Shown in pieces: positions 39,335 through 53,330 of a stretch of DNA of 64,000 nt. The stretch covers positions 15,231,662 to 15,295,661 of the forward strand of contig NW_020312902.1 in the NCBI RefSeq assembly GCF_003265705.1, written 5' to 3'. The translations under genes were made by a program, and so were the position numbers. Under the pieces are notes generated by a model. The model was not told where the DNA came from, did no database searches, and saw only the letters and a program-made list of their open reading frames with translations. Source of the DNA: Callorhinus ursinus. Lineage: Eukaryota > Chordata > Mammalia > Carnivora > Otariidae. Numbering within the stretch: position 1 is the first letter of the stretch; the number at the start of each line of letters is the position of its first letter.

Positions 39335-39655
39335 AGAGGTCAGCATACTTCCTTTGTCAAGGGCTAGGTAGTAGTTCAGGCTCTGGGGGCCATACAGTGT
39401 CTGTTGTAACTGCTCAACCCTGCTGTTGAGCAAAAGCAACCATATATAAATGAATTAACATGGCTGTATGCCAATAAAACTTTATTATGGACATGAAATT
39501 TGAATTTCATATTATTTTCACATGTCACTAAGCAATTATTCTTTTGATGTTTTTCAACAATTACCAAATGTAAAAACAAACAAACAAAAATTCTCAGCTG
39601 GTGGGCTATCCAAACACTGGCGGCAGCTATGGGCTGTAGTTTGCAAACCCCTGAT
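39335..39655. mobile_element. Nonautonomous DNA transposon remnant (hAT-like)
   Basis: Inverted ends resembling GGTCAGCATACTT / GTTTGCAAACCCCTG, with interior GGGGGCCATACAGTGTCTGT and CCAATAAAACTTTATTATGG. This is an abundant old mammalian element whose exact family I do not assign. Confidence 0.65.
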
Positions 39656-41483
39656 CTAGAAGGTGTCTAACACAAAACCTTTTTTCCAGTATTTTTCTCG
39701 ACAAAGAGATGATCAAGAAAAAACTTGGTTAAAGACAAGACCTCAATCGCTCACTCCTTTCCCGAGAATCTTGAGTCCATGCATTATTACCATTTCATGC
39801 CTAGGGCCAAATAGACTAATTACCAGTCTTGTCCTGGGGAGAGGGCGAGGGCAATTGTAACTTATCATTTTCTTCTGTCTCAAATTCTTTCCAGAATCAG
39901 ACAGCATAAATCAACACCGAATTTCAAAATTATTTTCTAATGGCAAATGTAGTCATCAGCCCTGATCACCTGTCGACCTCAAGAATATAACTAAAATCAC
40001 GCGTTCAGCATTCCGTCCAGTAAGGCATGACAGGCAACAGTTCTGTGTGAAATTAGTCTAATCGAGGTTTAAAAGACATTAACTGAAAAGCAAACATAGG
40101 ATCTCCTAAATGTCTTAATGATCCTTCTTATGATGAGTACTACCCCTGAGGAAACGAAAAAATATAAAGAGACACACTTGGTATTAAAGTCACTGTAAGG
40201 AAGGATGAAAAGAATGTCAACACACAAATAACTATTCTTTATTATGTGACCTTTGACTACTCTCCAAGTGTCAAGAGGATAGAACACAATAGGAACTGGT
40301 GATTTTAAAGAACGTACTAATATATATGTGAGGATAAACTAAGGTACATTTTTAGAAGCAAGTCATTACCTAAATATCAAGTTTATCCTTCTAAGGGTAC
40401 ATGGAAGACTCTCATTTTTAAAATGAGGAACATTCCCATCTAGTAGGACTGAATAAAAAGTACTCTATTTGAAGCAAGGCAGGCCTTGTCCCAGGCGCCC
40501 CAGGCCATTTGAACAATCCATTTCCCTTCTAAGTCACGTCTTAAAAGCCAAACAGAATAAACAGAGCCCAGGTACTCTTCTCTGTCCCACCTCTGAGCGT
40601 CCCAAACATCTGCTGGCAAAAATGCACCTTTCGCATTATTAATCTCTTAAAAGGGTCTTGCTTTACTAAGAATGAGGCTAAAGAAGAAGAAGGTTTAAAC
40701 TCCACAGTCCAACAATCCAGCTGTGGACGTCAATGAGACAGGATTCAGGTTCAACACTCAGCCCAGGATCAAGTTTACCCCACGCGCAAACACCAGTGAA
40801 GCCTCCCCTCCCTCCGCCCCAAGCCAAGTGACTCCTACCCCCTTCAGCCCTTTCCCCTGCCTCCAAAAGAAAACAGAATAGCAGAGAAAGGGAAAAACAC
40901 ATTCTTATTGTGTACCCTACCCTGTCCCGTTTCCTATCCCTCCCCCTCACTGCCACTGCCCCACAGCAAACCTACACTCACAAACCTCACCCCCACCCTG
41001 GCCCGTGGGTTCTGGAACAAGGACATTTAAACAGCTGCAATCCATCAATCTAACAAATCCTCCTCACAAGTACTTGAATTAGGGCCTTATGTAGAAAAAG
41101 AAATTTATCTGAATACGATTGCCTTATTGTGGAAAATAAAAATGTAGTAAAGAACAATTCTTTTTCCGCACATAGAATAAATGTAAAAACCAAGAAGGGA
41201 GTTTTCTGTTCAGGGCAAGTAATGCCCTGATCTGTGGTTAGAAGAAGCTGGCTTTCAAAAAAAAACAAAAACAAAAACAGAACACTGCCACTCAACATCA
41301 CAGGACCTGCCTCTTCCTCCCCCTGCTCTGATGAAGGGTCTGGAACACACAGCTAAGTGGTCCACAGCCTACACACACAGCAGGTAATTAGAGACAGAGG
41401 CAAGTAAGCCCTGGAGACGTGAGAGGACTCACGAACGAGATGACAGGAAACAGCCAAGGTTCTGAAAAATCACACTCAGACTA

Positions 41484-41648
<165 letters not shown>

Positions 41649-42814
41649 TCAAAGTTTAGGAAGGAATTTTCTGAATTTCCTGAAGGAAGTCTTGTACAGG
41701 ATTACATTAAAAATAGCGGCGAACAAAGATACTAGATGATCCAAGTCTGCATTTTGGCGTTTAAACATGGTGCGAAATAACCACGGGCAAATGGAAAAGT
41801 TTCCCGAGCCATCGAGAGCAAGATGATTGAGCCAAAAGAGCCTCAGCTTCTACACACATTGGCCTGCACACATGACCATTTGCTTCCTCATGGGTTTGGT
41901 CTTCAATTAGGTCAGCCCTTCCTTTGTGACCTTATAGCAACTGCTACTTTACTTCAGGAAAACAGTTCTCCAAGTGTGGTCCCTGGACCCTTAGGGATGC
42001 CCAAGACCCTCTTAGGAGGGCAGCGAGGTCAGACTATTTCCAGTGGAACACTAAAATGTTCCCAGCCTTTTGCACGGTGCTGGTATTTGAGCCGATCAGG
42101 CAAAGGTGCCCAAGCACAAAGCGAGGCAGTGGGAGCAGACCGTATTCTCCGCCACCACACATGCACAGGAAAAGGTGGGGGGGAAGTCCGTGTCTCTTCA
42201 GAATGTCTCCGGTGAAGATGTAAAAATTAATTTCATTAAATCTTGACCTTGAGTACTTAGCCTTTAATACTCTATGTGGCAAAAGGAGACCCACCCTAAA
42301 ACACTTCTGTCGCATCCCGAGGTACAATAGGCATCTTGAGGAAATGCACTTGCACAATTGTTTGAACTGCAGGTTGCACTAGCCACGTTTCTCACTGGAT
42401 GTCATTTTTACCTGAAGGATAAGTACCAAACTGATGGTATTTAGACTTGGATGTCCTGCAAATATTTCCTTGAAAATGGACAAAATGAGCCTGCAACATT
42501 AAGGGAAACAACAGCAGTATTTGCTAATGATAAAATTTGAGCTTTCACGGGAAAACTGGAATTTTGGGAAACTTGTATCCACCACAGGCTTGAGAACTTC
42601 TTGACAAAGAGTTTTCTGATGAGAGAACAAGTGTGATTTTTAAAATACTGAATAATGAAATGGGTCAACATTTCAACGATCTACGTAACTCAGGGAACCA
42701 GTATTTTCCAAATGATCATGGTAATGATGATGTTACCAAATCATGCCCAGGCAAACAATCTATTCAGAGTACAAGACATAACAGATTCTTTTTTCCTCTC
42801 ATACCCTATTTTTA

Positions 42815-43037
42815 TACTTTTTAAAAGAAATTTTTATTTAAATTCCAGTTAATATACCATGTAACATCAGCGTCAGGTGTACAATTTAGTGATTCCACAA
42901 CTCCATACAACACCCGGTGCGCATCACGGGCACGCTCCTTAATCCCTGTGACCTATTTCCCCCATCTTCCTGCCCACCTCCCCTCTGGTCACCATCAGTT
43001 TGTGCTCTATAGTTAGAGTCTGTTGCTTGGTTATAAC
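42815..43037 (-). mobile_element. L1 3' UTR fragment (carnivore type) inside the hAT relic
   Basis: Antisense L1 3' end: ATTTAAATTCCAGTTAATAT, GTGTACAATTTAGTGATTCC, ACAACACCCGGTGCGCATCA, as in carnivore L1 tails. Confidence 0.75.
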
Positions 43038-43044
43038 AATGGAT

Positions 43045-43680
43045 TTCTTGAACATTTTATTTTGGAATAATTTGAGATTTACAGAAAAGCTGTAAAGACA
43101 GTACAGAATTCCTGTGGAGCCTTTCTGCAGTTGCCCCCATCATTAACATCATGCATTACCACACCATATTTGTAAAACTAAGAAATTGACAATTGATACA
43201 GTAAATTCCAGACTTTTTTGGGATTTCACCAGTTTTTTCTATTAATGCCCTCTTCCTGTTCCAGTATCCAATCCAGAGTACCACACTGCATTGAGGTGTC
43301 ACGTCTCCTCTGGCATCTGACAGTTTCTTAGTCTTTGCTTGTTTTTTTATGACCTTGACAATCAAGGAGTACTGGTCAGGAATCCTGTAGAATGTCCTTT
43401 GATTTGGGTTTGTCTGATGTTTTCTCGTGATTAGACTGGGGTTCTGGGTTTTCTAGTTACATCATATCAGGGCTTACACGACCGCCACGTGACATTCTCG
43501 AGTTTCTCCACTGTCAAGTTACTCATTTTTCTTCTTTCCCTCATTCTATACTTTGGAAGCAGGTCATGAAGACCAGCCCACCCTCAGGGAGGGGTGAGAG
43601 GTAGAAATGAAGCTCTCCTTCCCGGGCTAGGGGAGTATCTACATATATTATGCAGAATTTTCCTGTAAGGAAGATTTCAG
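43045..43680 (-). mobile_element. Older L1 (L1M-type) 3' region inside the hAT relic
   Basis: Antisense of the common L1M tail: TTTTGGAATAATTTGAGATT, AGTACAGAATTCCTGTGG and TCCAATCCAGAGTACCACAC. The hAT sequence resumes at about 43681. Confidence 0.65.
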
Positions 43681-44234
43681 ACCAAAGGATTTCAATTTAA
43701 CAGTGCACCCAAATTCCACTGGTATAGTTTCAGACTCTACACGGCAACTAACCTTTAAAAAACTACCACTTGTGGAATTTTGGTATAGTATCAAAGGAGG
43801 ATATTCCCAATTGCCCGAGAAGGCTGTTAAAATATCCCTCCCCTTTCCAAATACGCACCTATGGGAACCCAGATTTTCTTCATCTATCTCAACTAAAACA
43901 TATACTGCACAGACCAGATGCAGATGATAGGAGAATCCAACTGGGTAATAAAGATGCGAAAAGGTAACACAATGGACTTATTTTTGTTTTGGAAGAGTGG
44001 TTTTTAATAAAAATATTATTTAACGTTAATGTAGTAGACCTATTATCCTTCAAAAATGAATTAAGAGGCCCAGGTGTTTTATATTACTGCATTTTAATTT
44101 CAAATACAGCAAATATCAAGAGATAGAACCCACATAAACAGAAGTTCAAGGGTCCTCAGCAATTTTTAAGAGCTTAAAGAGATCCAAAGACAAGAAAGTT
44201 TAAGAACAGCTGCTACAGAAGACAGCCAGAAGGG

Positions 44235-44472
44235 CAAGGGAAGAGCAGATGCCCTGAAGCTGAACAGTCCTGGATTGGAACCCCAGCACGGCCGCTTCCT
44301 CGCCATTACTAGCTGTGTGATCACGAGCAAATTACAGAACTCTCCTGAGCCTCAGTCTCTTAAAACCAGGCTGATGATAATCGCTGCCACATACAATTGC
44401 TGTGAACATCAGAGACAGTGTCGGGGATCCAGCAAGGACAGTGGCTGGGAGCCCCTGAGCAATCAATAAATG
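44235..44472 (+). mobile_element. MIR, nearly complete
   Basis: MIR order is kept: CTGGATTGGAACCCCAG, TACTAGCTGTGTGATCACGA, CTGAGCCTCAGTCTCTT and the end CAATCAATAAATGG. Confidence 0.75.
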
Positions 44473-45681
44473 GTTAACTCTTCCTCTCTTTTTAACATTC
44501 TTCCTCAGTTCTAAGACACCATCGACCTACTACCAGCTTATTTGGAGACAAGAAAACCCACTATATTAAAAGCACACCATGATTAAAAGATGCATTTCCC
44601 TTTCAGAAAAATCTTTTAAGATAATAATGCATCTCTCAAATACCAATATTGGTTTTCCTAATCCAAGGCATGTGAGGCATCTGAAACAGGTCCTTGAGTT
44701 AAGCCAAGAAGACATGATCTGAAAATTTCATGCTCCATTAACATGTATATTACTTTTTTTAATGACAGAGCGGGGATTTTTTGGAAGCAGCGGTGGGTGG
44801 GGGGAGTCCTTTAAATAAAGTTTACTTAAAACTTCAAATTGGGTGAGTTCACCCAGACACAACCAGCTAGACAAACTAAAAATATTCTCTGGGGGCCAGG
44901 TCTGATCAAGTTCCTAGCACTTACTCAGAAACTGGCTTTGGTTTTGTAGGTTTGTTGGCCCTTTTCTGCTCTGCCTCAGACCCCTTTACAAGCATCAAGG
45001 AAGCCTAGAAGCTTAGATTGTTAGGCAATTAGGCATCCTAACAATTTTCATCCTTAGCGTGCTCATGCTCAAAGAATGAAAATATTTTGAGCAAATGAGA
45101 CGAGGAGGGAAACTTATCAGCAATAGATATAAACACCCATCAGGTCACGTCACTGCTACCCTGGTCCATTCAGGCCGGTCACTTTCTCACATCTGCTTTC
45201 CCAAGGACCCAAACATAAGCAGTTAAAAATTCTTGGTGAATGCTGTCTGTCGAAAGTTAAATTCTTTTGCTATTCCCAGCTTGTGATCATTTAAAAGGAA
45301 TTTTCCAAAGCAAGGTCTAATATTAGACTCAAAATGAAGTTTCCATTCCACTGAGGCGCTATTCTCACCAAAGTAACTACCGCATAATCAGATTGTCTTG
45401 GAGCAATTCGTTTAAATGCAGATGGACATACTTGAAATACCAGCTCGATAGCACCAGCAGATCTGACTGGAAAGGGCCATACTCGAGGAGAAACTATTCA
45501 TGTGAGTTAGGTTTCTTAGACTGAAAATTACTAAGTTTTCTTCCAAGCTCACTTGTAGGCTTTCATCCCCCCCACTTCCAGTGTTGAAACTTCTGCATCT
45601 GCCCCAGAGCCACATTCTTTTAGCTTTGCAATTCCTAGTGACAAGTCCTGTTTTCTGAACCTTCTTCCAGGTAAGCAGTAC

Positions 45682-45701
45682 AAAAAAAAAAAAAAAAAAA
45701 A
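45682..45701. repeat. A20 homopolymer
   Basis: Uninterrupted run of 20 A with no retroelement body recognised beside it. Confidence 0.9.
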
Positions 45702-47479
45702 GACACCCCTCCTGTCGGATCACCCTTCGAGGAGAGAGCAGGACAGTGCCTGTATCCCCCACTTTAACCATTCCCCGCAGTGAGTATGGTCTTCAGGCTC
45801 AGCCATGGAGCGATCCAAAGGAAAAGGTAAACGTGTCAATAGACAAGTTTTAAAAAACGGAGTCCAAATAAATAACATCCTTTTTAACCTGAGTGTGGGA
45901 AGAATTAAGTCAGGATTAAAAGCAGAAAAGTAACTTTGGGGAAACTAATGAGAGACTAAGTCAAAAACTAGAAAAGATTATGAACTAGTGGATAGTTAGC
46001 TTCCAAAGAGATGAAAATATAGCAATCAGCAAAATATGTAATTACAGGCATTAAATAACACTAGCACTTTTTATTATCACTAGATTATTAAGCAAACTTG
46101 ATAAACTGTGTATGGAACAAAGCACACATGGCTGTCAGGATTAGGACTTGGAGAGAACCCTTTCTGGCGAGCTGGAAGAGGTTTTGTGGTATTCCAGGCA
46201 CTTCGAACTGTCCTGAAATTTAAACCCCTAGCCTCTCTTCCTCCTGGTCTGGTTCTAGAAATGGAGGAAAAACGGGTCACTAAGTCAGGCTTAAGAGAAC
46301 CTAAGCAGGACTGTATTCTGACTATAGGGTTCTAGGAGACATCCTAACTCAAATCCCGAATCGTGAGCAAGTTATTAGGGAGTAGTAACCTAGACTGTTC
46401 ATCTTTCTCTAACTGCTGTGTGTTCAAGGCAGGGCACTTGCACAGATGACTTTGGAAGCACCTGTCTCCATGATGAGATGGGCTAAGTAACCATCTGTAC
46501 ACAGTAAAACGGGCCTCATATTTCTGCCTGTTTCTCCCACTCCCCAGCTGATTATTTGCATATTCCCTCTGGATTGCTAATCCAGCCCAGCATGGTGGCA
46601 GGTTGGCACCCCCACATCTTTTAACCTTGCCACAATCCTAGGCTCAAATTTTAAAAGACAGGTATCAGTTGTATGTTGTTGGAAATAATCGGGCAGGACA
46701 GTGATGAGGCTGACCAAGGGCACCTGATGAAAATAGGAACTCGTCTGCTCTCCTGCAAGTTGGATGTCAGTGAGGGGAAATACAGCAGCAGACAGACTAG
46801 CTGTCTAGACGTAGCGAAGGAAGAAAGCCGAGAGAGTCGATGAAGTAGACTGGAATCAGGAACAACCTGACACCGCTGTGCTAATAGACAGTGACAGCGA
46901 GTCATCCAACAGACCCATTAAAGCACGAGGCAAACAGAGGCCACTCAAACAGCAGGAAGAACACAAGCAGGAAGATTCAATGAGGAGAAAGTCAGCCAAA
47001 CACTGTACGATCGTTACTGCTACGTTGTTCAACTCCAGGGGCGCGGCCAGCAGAGAGCATGTGGCCTACTGTTCCCCTGAAGCGATGCAATGCTAAAGTC
47101 CCTCGCTAACCAAAGGTGGGGCCCAGCAAGCATGGGATAGGCCTTCATTTTTAAAGGATTCTCAGTGTAGCAAACATAACAGTTGTAACAAGTCATTCAG
47201 AAGGAATCAATAAAGTTCCTAAGAGTGAGTTCTCTGCAACTAGCACAAAATGGGATGGAGGAGGTTTGAATGGCCATACTGAAGTTCTCCCCAAGGACAT
47301 CAGTTTTTGGATTAGCAGCCAAGAAGTCAATCAATACACTTTAAGTATAACCAGAATGAGCCTTGTTTTACGAAAAATGAACAAACGGATCAAGTGAGGT
47401 AAGTCTATGACCATAATCTGTAATCCATAAAACACAGTGCTGTGTAAGTGTCTAGTGGGGAAGAGAGACACTAAGAGGA

Positions 47480-48250
47480 AGAGACAACAAAAAATTGCAT
47501 GTCCGACTGGGTACAATGAGCCGTGGAGAACAAAAGAGGGGCAGAATGATTTAGTACAGGATGGGCAGGGAAGGGCCTCACTAATAAGGGGACATCTGAG
47601 CAAAGCTGAAGGGTGTTGAGGAGCCAGATGAGGCAGACAGGGGTCAGGCCGGGTGTGACAGGCGGGAGGAATAACAGAGGCCCTGAAGAGAGAGAGGTCG
47701 GAGGAGAAGGCAGGGAGGCCAGTGTGGCTGGAGCAGAGCGAGCAAGAGGGAAGCAGGCAAAGAGGAGGTGCAGGTCCTATAACCATTAAAAAGGCGGTAG
47801 CTTTTGCTCGGAGACCAGGAGGTCACTGGAAGGTTCTGAGCCAAAGAGTGACATGACCTGGACTGTTTTAGAAGGATCTTCCTGGCTGCAGAGGTGAGAA
47901 GAGGCTTGGCAGCTGGTAGGAGGAGGATGGCAGTGGGGAAGGGCTGAGGCTGGGAGAAGGGAGAGCCAGAGAAGTTATTTCAGGAATCTAAGTGAGAGGG
48001 GAGGGTGGCTTGGAGCAGGTGCTAACAGTGGAGGTGACAAGTACTTAGATTCTGAGTATGTCAGATAGAGCCGGCAGGTTTGGCTGATGGACTGAATGCA
48101 GGGCAGAGGAGCGAAGAGTCAAGGCCAGCTCTACGGTTTTCCAGCCCGAGCCACGGGAAGGAGAGAGTTGCCATTTCTGAAGAGGGCTGCGGCAGGCCCA
48201 TGTCTGGAAAGGGTGACAGTCCCATTGTAGACAGGCTAGATGAGAGATGT
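47480..48250. mobile_element. Ancient interspersed repeat, family not assigned
   Basis: Text such as GGCCAGTGTGGCTGGAGCAG, CAAAGAGTGACATGACCTGG and GATCTTCCTGGCTGCAGAGG recurs across mammalian genomes. I recognise the pattern but not the family. Confidence 0.4.
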
Positions 48251-51048
48251 CAGCGGGTACGCGGCGGGGCAGAGAATGGGGTTTTGGAAGCCAAATTTAA
48301 GAAAACAATTTCAAGAAGCAGAGAGGACTCAAAAGCACCAAATGCAGCCAAAAAGGTCACGAAAGCCGATTACAGCGACAAAAGATGCTCAAAAAAGCAG
48401 CACCCAAGGATTGCCGCCCATGCCCAATGTCCAGCGTGAGTTCCACTCCGACCCTTCTTGCTAACGGGGAGACACAACTGCTTCTGCCAGGGGGCCTTAA
48501 CCAGAAAGGCCTGGGTCACTAGGGACAGAACTGGGCTTTCCTCTCCAAAGTTATACCTCCCTCTCCAAGTACCCGCTTCTAGAAACGATACCATTCAATT
48601 TCCAGTCACCCAGGCTTAAAACTCTGAAACTGCCTTTGCTTCCTCTCTCCCTTTCACCCACCTTTTTCATGAAGCACGAATACACAGAGTACCTAAGATG
48701 CACAGATCAGTAAATCGTCACAGATCTACAGACCTGCAGAGCCACCGTCCAGGAGGACTAGCGGGGTCACGGCAGAACAACAGACCAAACGGGGTGAATG
48801 AGGCAGGAGGTTGGAGCGGAGCCCGGAGCAGGGAATAGGGAACCGAGGGGGACAGAAATGCCTAAGTAGGGTAAACACACTTCCGGTTCCAAGGCAGATA
48901 CAGGCCCACCTGGGGCCTCCCTGGGAGGACCTCCATTCCCCAACCCCTTCTCTTTGTTGACAGCGGATCCCCCCAAAATAGAGATCCCAGTGATCCAGCA
49001 ACATGCGAGCTCACGACGATTAAGTGGGAATATAACCTCAGAACAAGGGAAGTGATGCTCCTCCTGTCTTCAGCCACATCTGCATTATTGTGTTCGGGTC
49101 TGGGTTTTGTATTTTACCAGAGGCAAACTGAGGACAGAACTACCAAGGTCCTGGAAGATGTATAAACCATGCCACGTGAGGCACAAATGGAGAGACCAGA
49201 GACATTTAGCTAGAAGAGGCACCTGGGTGGGGACGGGACTCGACAAAAGCCTACAAGTCCCAGAAATGGAACGCCATCATTGGTACCTGTGCTCCTCACC
49301 CAACAGCCTGTTACCTGCACTCGTTCCTCCATCTTCCCCGAGGTTAACTGTCCCCCCATGAGACCTTCACCTTCTTGAAGACAGGGGCCTGGGCTTTATG
49401 CATCTGTGTATTTCCCTCCTCCCAGCCCCCGCCAAGTCTAGCACATCCCCTAACACCTGCCTCTTCCCTGCTCCTGCAAACCTAAGACTCACTCAGTCAC
49501 AACACCGCGTCCGCGGTGCTCATTTCCCATCACCTGCTGAGCGAAGGAGAAAACCTGGAATGGCGGGGCTCGGAGGCCATCAGAACCTGGCCCACCAGCC
49601 CCCTCCTTCCAGCTCTACCTCCATACTCCTCCTACACGCTCACCAGCCGGCAGCTGACCCGATTTCCTCCGGTTGTAACCATGACGGCTCCAGCTCTCCT
49701 CGCAAGCCCGATCCTGGCAGTCCTTGTCATCGCTGCCCCTGCTTGGAACTCCTCTCCAAATGGCATCTTTTCCAGGAAGCCCTTCCTGGTCCCCAAAGGT
49801 AGAAACGGTCTTTTCCATTTCTCAACTCCTGCAGCATCCTCTGCGTTTCTCCTCAGGCACGATCACTTGCTGCCCCGTAGTAAAGGGTGTCATCTTCTCT
49901 GCTAGATTGAGCTCCTCGCTTCACACCCCTCCCCCATGGCGCCTGGCTGATGCCCACCCCACCTCACCCACCAGGTAGGAAGGAACACCTCTCAGAGGGC
50001 TTGGCCTTCACAGTACCCCAACTCCTGCACTCACTGCCACAACACGCCCCTCTGCGGCTGCCCCGCCACAGCCCCCACCACTCCCCAGTCTCTGCACCCA
50101 CATTACTCTTAACTGTAGATAGGCCCTTTCCCCTATCCATTTCCCTCTCAATTCAACAGCTACAAAAAAAAAGTACCCTGAATTATAAGCCACATTACAC
50201 ATAAAGCCACTTTCTCATAATTTTTATAAGTAAAACATAGGTGAATTCTTACACACGCCTTGTAGGTCTTCTACTGACTAATGTGGTTAACAGATATCCT
50301 GTAACACGAGAACAATGGTTAAACTTAAGGAGAAGAAACATAATTTCATTTAAGGAGCTTTATTACCCAGCTATTTCTGTACCATTTAAAGCTAAACTGA
50401 AAACAACAAATTCATGTGTGTGTGTAAGTACTTATTTTACCTTACCATCCCCACCAGAGCGAAATGCATTTTTTCCAATTGAATTTTCCCATCATAAAAT
50501 ACACGAGAAAAATGTGACACAGATCTTAAAATAGTCCTATATAAACAATGCAGGAGTGTATATATAGAAGCGCTTGCTGTATATAGAAATCACTGGTTTT
50601 AAGTGATGATAACTGTTGCTATTCTGGGAGACAAAAGCCCCCTTTTACCAAAAGGTTTACTACTTCCAAAAATTCCTGTGGCCGACCAGTAAGTGGCGGC
50701 CCGAAATCTCTCTGGCGGGACAGTTCCTCCACTCCAGACATGTGGGGTCATCTCAGTCACCAACAACCTCACTCCCAGTTAGGTCATGTCTGCCGGGGAG
50801 GTGGGGGTGGTTTACTGGGGTTGAACATGGAATCATGGTTCCCTAAAATATGAGTTGGGGGGGCTGAGGGTAGGGTTTTATCTGACACAGATAACATTTC
50901 CTAATAGGACTACTTCCTGGAGAGAACTCTGAAGTTATCTACTATCTCAGATGATAGAGCTTTCCGGGAACGGGCCTACTATTCGTTGGCCATTCAAACT
51001 CAGAGTGAGGAAGCTGTCACTCACTGAGGTCCTCAGCCCCTAACGGAC

Positions 51049-51073
51049 TTTTTTTTTTTTTTTTTTTTTTTTT
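51049..51073. repeat. T25 homopolymer
   Basis: Run of 25 T; could be the tail of an unrecognised minus-strand retroelement. Confidence 0.9.
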
Positions 51074-52089
51074 GGCAGAAGCAAAGTAAATGCCTTCCCA
51101 GAAGCTGACTGCGGGGTCCTGGGCACTGTGCAGAGAGCCCCCAGCAGTCACAGCACACAGGCCAGATTTACCAGGGCCCAGCTCCGATGATGCACCTCCA
51201 GTTGACCTCCCTGTGTGTTATCTGTATCTGCTTCTTAACATCTAAACAGAGCTTGGTTCCACCTCCCCAGTCATACCTATAGTTTCTTATTCTATATCCC
51301 TAAAATATCAATACCTGAAAAAGAGAAATTAGGTTGAAAATATCTTTTAAGACATTTTTAAAGGGATTGTGTCTGTAAGATATCCCTACAGTATTATTAC
51401 TGACTCAGGTTGGATTTCCCTTCTCCATACCAATCTCTCATGCAGTAAGATCAGAAAGAGCATAGCCTGAGAAAATCCAATCCATGTGGTTCTCAGATCT
51501 TGACCAATGTATCAATGGAGATTTGGGAAAGGTATGGTTGCCTCGAAGGACAACCACATTTACATGTTAGGAAAATTCATGAAATATATTAAAGCCACAG
51601 ATACCTGCCTGGCCAATTATAGGCACACAAATATTTATGGAGTAAATCCACAAGTTTATCTAAATCCTTGAACATATTTTTTATTTTCCATCTATACAAC
51701 TCTCTGGGATAAAACATATATAGATATATTTCACCTATCCTGAAACTACCACTTGCATTTTTAGAGGTATCTTCTGGACTCAGATTTTGTCTGGCATTAG
51801 TTTTTAAGTTATAACCACCTCTTCTCTTAGTCATCGTCATTGGAGAGACGCCATCTGTTTACGATATGCCCGTTAATATTTCATCTGAGAATGTAATCTT
51901 GATTCTTGACAAAACTTGTTTATATTTAACACTACACACTCAACTGTCACCTCCAATTTCCCCATCACGCACACACTCTTCCACTCAACAAATCTATGTT
52001 GGAATAGGCTTTATTCCTGGCAGAGAATTTAGGTGTCTACCTCCTTAAGGAAACTATTTTTTTTAAACGAATAGAAAGTGATTATAAAA

Positions 52090-52390
52090 TGATTATTTGC
52101 TTTATAAAATGGATCGTTGTTATAGTAGGATTTCATTTTGAGATTAACTGTATATTCATGTGCAGTTGTAAGAAAGAACAGCAAGATCCCATGTATTTTT
52201 ACCCAGTTTCCTCAATGGTAACATCTTGCAAAACTATAGCACAGTATCACCACCAGGATATGGACGCTGCCTCAGTCATGACCCAGAACATGTCCCTCCC
52301 CACAAAGATCTCTCATGTTGCCCTTTCACGGCCTTGCAGACTTCTCCTTGCAGACTTCTCCTCCCCCTCCCCCAAAGAGATCATTTTAAT
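52090..52390 (-). mobile_element. Old L1 3' region fragment
   Basis: Antisense L1M-like text: GATCCCATGTATTTTTACCC, AATGGTAACATCTTGCAAAA, ATCACCACCAGGATATGGAC. Confidence 0.65.
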
Positions 52391-52486
52391 AGTTTCTCTG
52401 GTGAAATAAGTACTTAGTTTTCTACTGGAGGTGACACTTAAGCTTTAGCTTTTAAGTTTAAGCAAATGTTAAAAAGCTCACAAAAT

Positions 52487-52639
52487 GGGGCACCCGGGTG
52501 GCTCAGTTGGTTAGGCGACTGCCTTCGATCCTGGAGTCCTGGGACCGAGGCCTGCATCGGGCTCTCTGCTCAATGGGGAGTCTGCATCCCCCTCTGACCC
52601 TCCCACCTCTTGTGCTCTTGCTCTCACAAAAAAAAAAAA
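52487..52639 (+). mobile_element. Can-SINE, short copy
   Basis: Head GGGGCACCCGGGTGGCTCAG, truncated body, A12 tail. Duplication AGCTCACAAAAT on both sides. Confidence 0.95.
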
Positions 52640-52929
52640 GCTCACAAAATAGGAAAACATTTTTCAGTCAACAAAAACTTGTTTTACATGCAACTTTTGA
52701 AAACTTAAAAGCAGGGGTGGGGAGGGTCTAATCCTGACAAGATTAGCTCCTGAGGCTTCTCAGGCTGAGGCACACAGTAGGCGGTCATGGAACTGTGAGG
52801 GCTCAGATAGGACTGTTTTTCAACATTAGTACAGAAATAAGCCCGGATTTCATAAATGTCTGCAGAGGCATCTCAATGCAGTATCATTTTCCACGTAGCT
52901 CCTCTTTGGTTTCTCTCGATGGGATGGAA

Positions 52930-53330
52930 TCTTGATGTGTCAACTTGGAGAGGTAACCAGTCCCCAGTAATTCAATTCAACACTAAAAACCTAGGTGCTG
53001 CTGTGAAGGGATTTCACAGACACAGTTATGTCCCTAATAGGTCAACTCTGAGGGTGATTACCTGGGTAGGCCTGACTTGATTCGCTGGAAGGCCTTAAAG
53101 GCAGGGTGAAGACTTTCTGAAGGCTAGAGGAAGTTCCACCTGTCAGAAACAGCTGCAAACCATGCCAGGGTGGGATCTTCCCTATGGACTCTGGACTGTC
53201 TTAGCCACCACAATGACCTATGCCTGTTTCTTGTAACAAGTCCCTTAATGAATATTATGAGTGTGTGTCTGTCTTCTACTGGTTCTGCTTGTTGGATAGG
53301 TTCAGGAGCCACACCACAAAGGGATTTAGA
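52930..53330. mobile_element. Ancient interspersed repeat, family not assigned
   Basis: Contains GGTGCTGCTGTGAAGGGATT, GATTACCTGGGTAGGCCTGA and TACTGGTTCTGCTTGTTGGA, a recurrent mammalian element. Not named with confidence. Confidence 0.4.

Larger units (their letters stand above)
41963..44213 (+). pseudogene. hAT transposon relic with broken transposase, split by L1 sequence
   Basis: The left end CAGTTCTCCAAGTGTGG and right end GTTTAAGAACAGCTG act as degraded terminal inverted repeats. Between them, the + strand carries decayed transposase text: near 42.3-42.8 kb (HFNDLRNSGNQYFPNDH) and at 43.70-43.93 kb (LVEFWYSIKGGYSQLPEKA, then VKISLPFPNTHL). The latter resembles the hAT C-terminal dimerisation region shared with domesticated ZBED5/FAM200-type proteins. 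Stops and shifts are present and the middle is interrupted by L1 DNA (about 42,785-43,680). Charlie/Zaphod-type by recall; not a functional gene. Confidence 0.75.

Noticed and set aside
49500..50204. Overlapping 84-134-codon plus-strand frames rich in Ser/Pro/Leu
   Set aside because: C-rich intron sequence, possibly a decayed L2-like repeat. The frames overlap each other and have no splice signals or domain.
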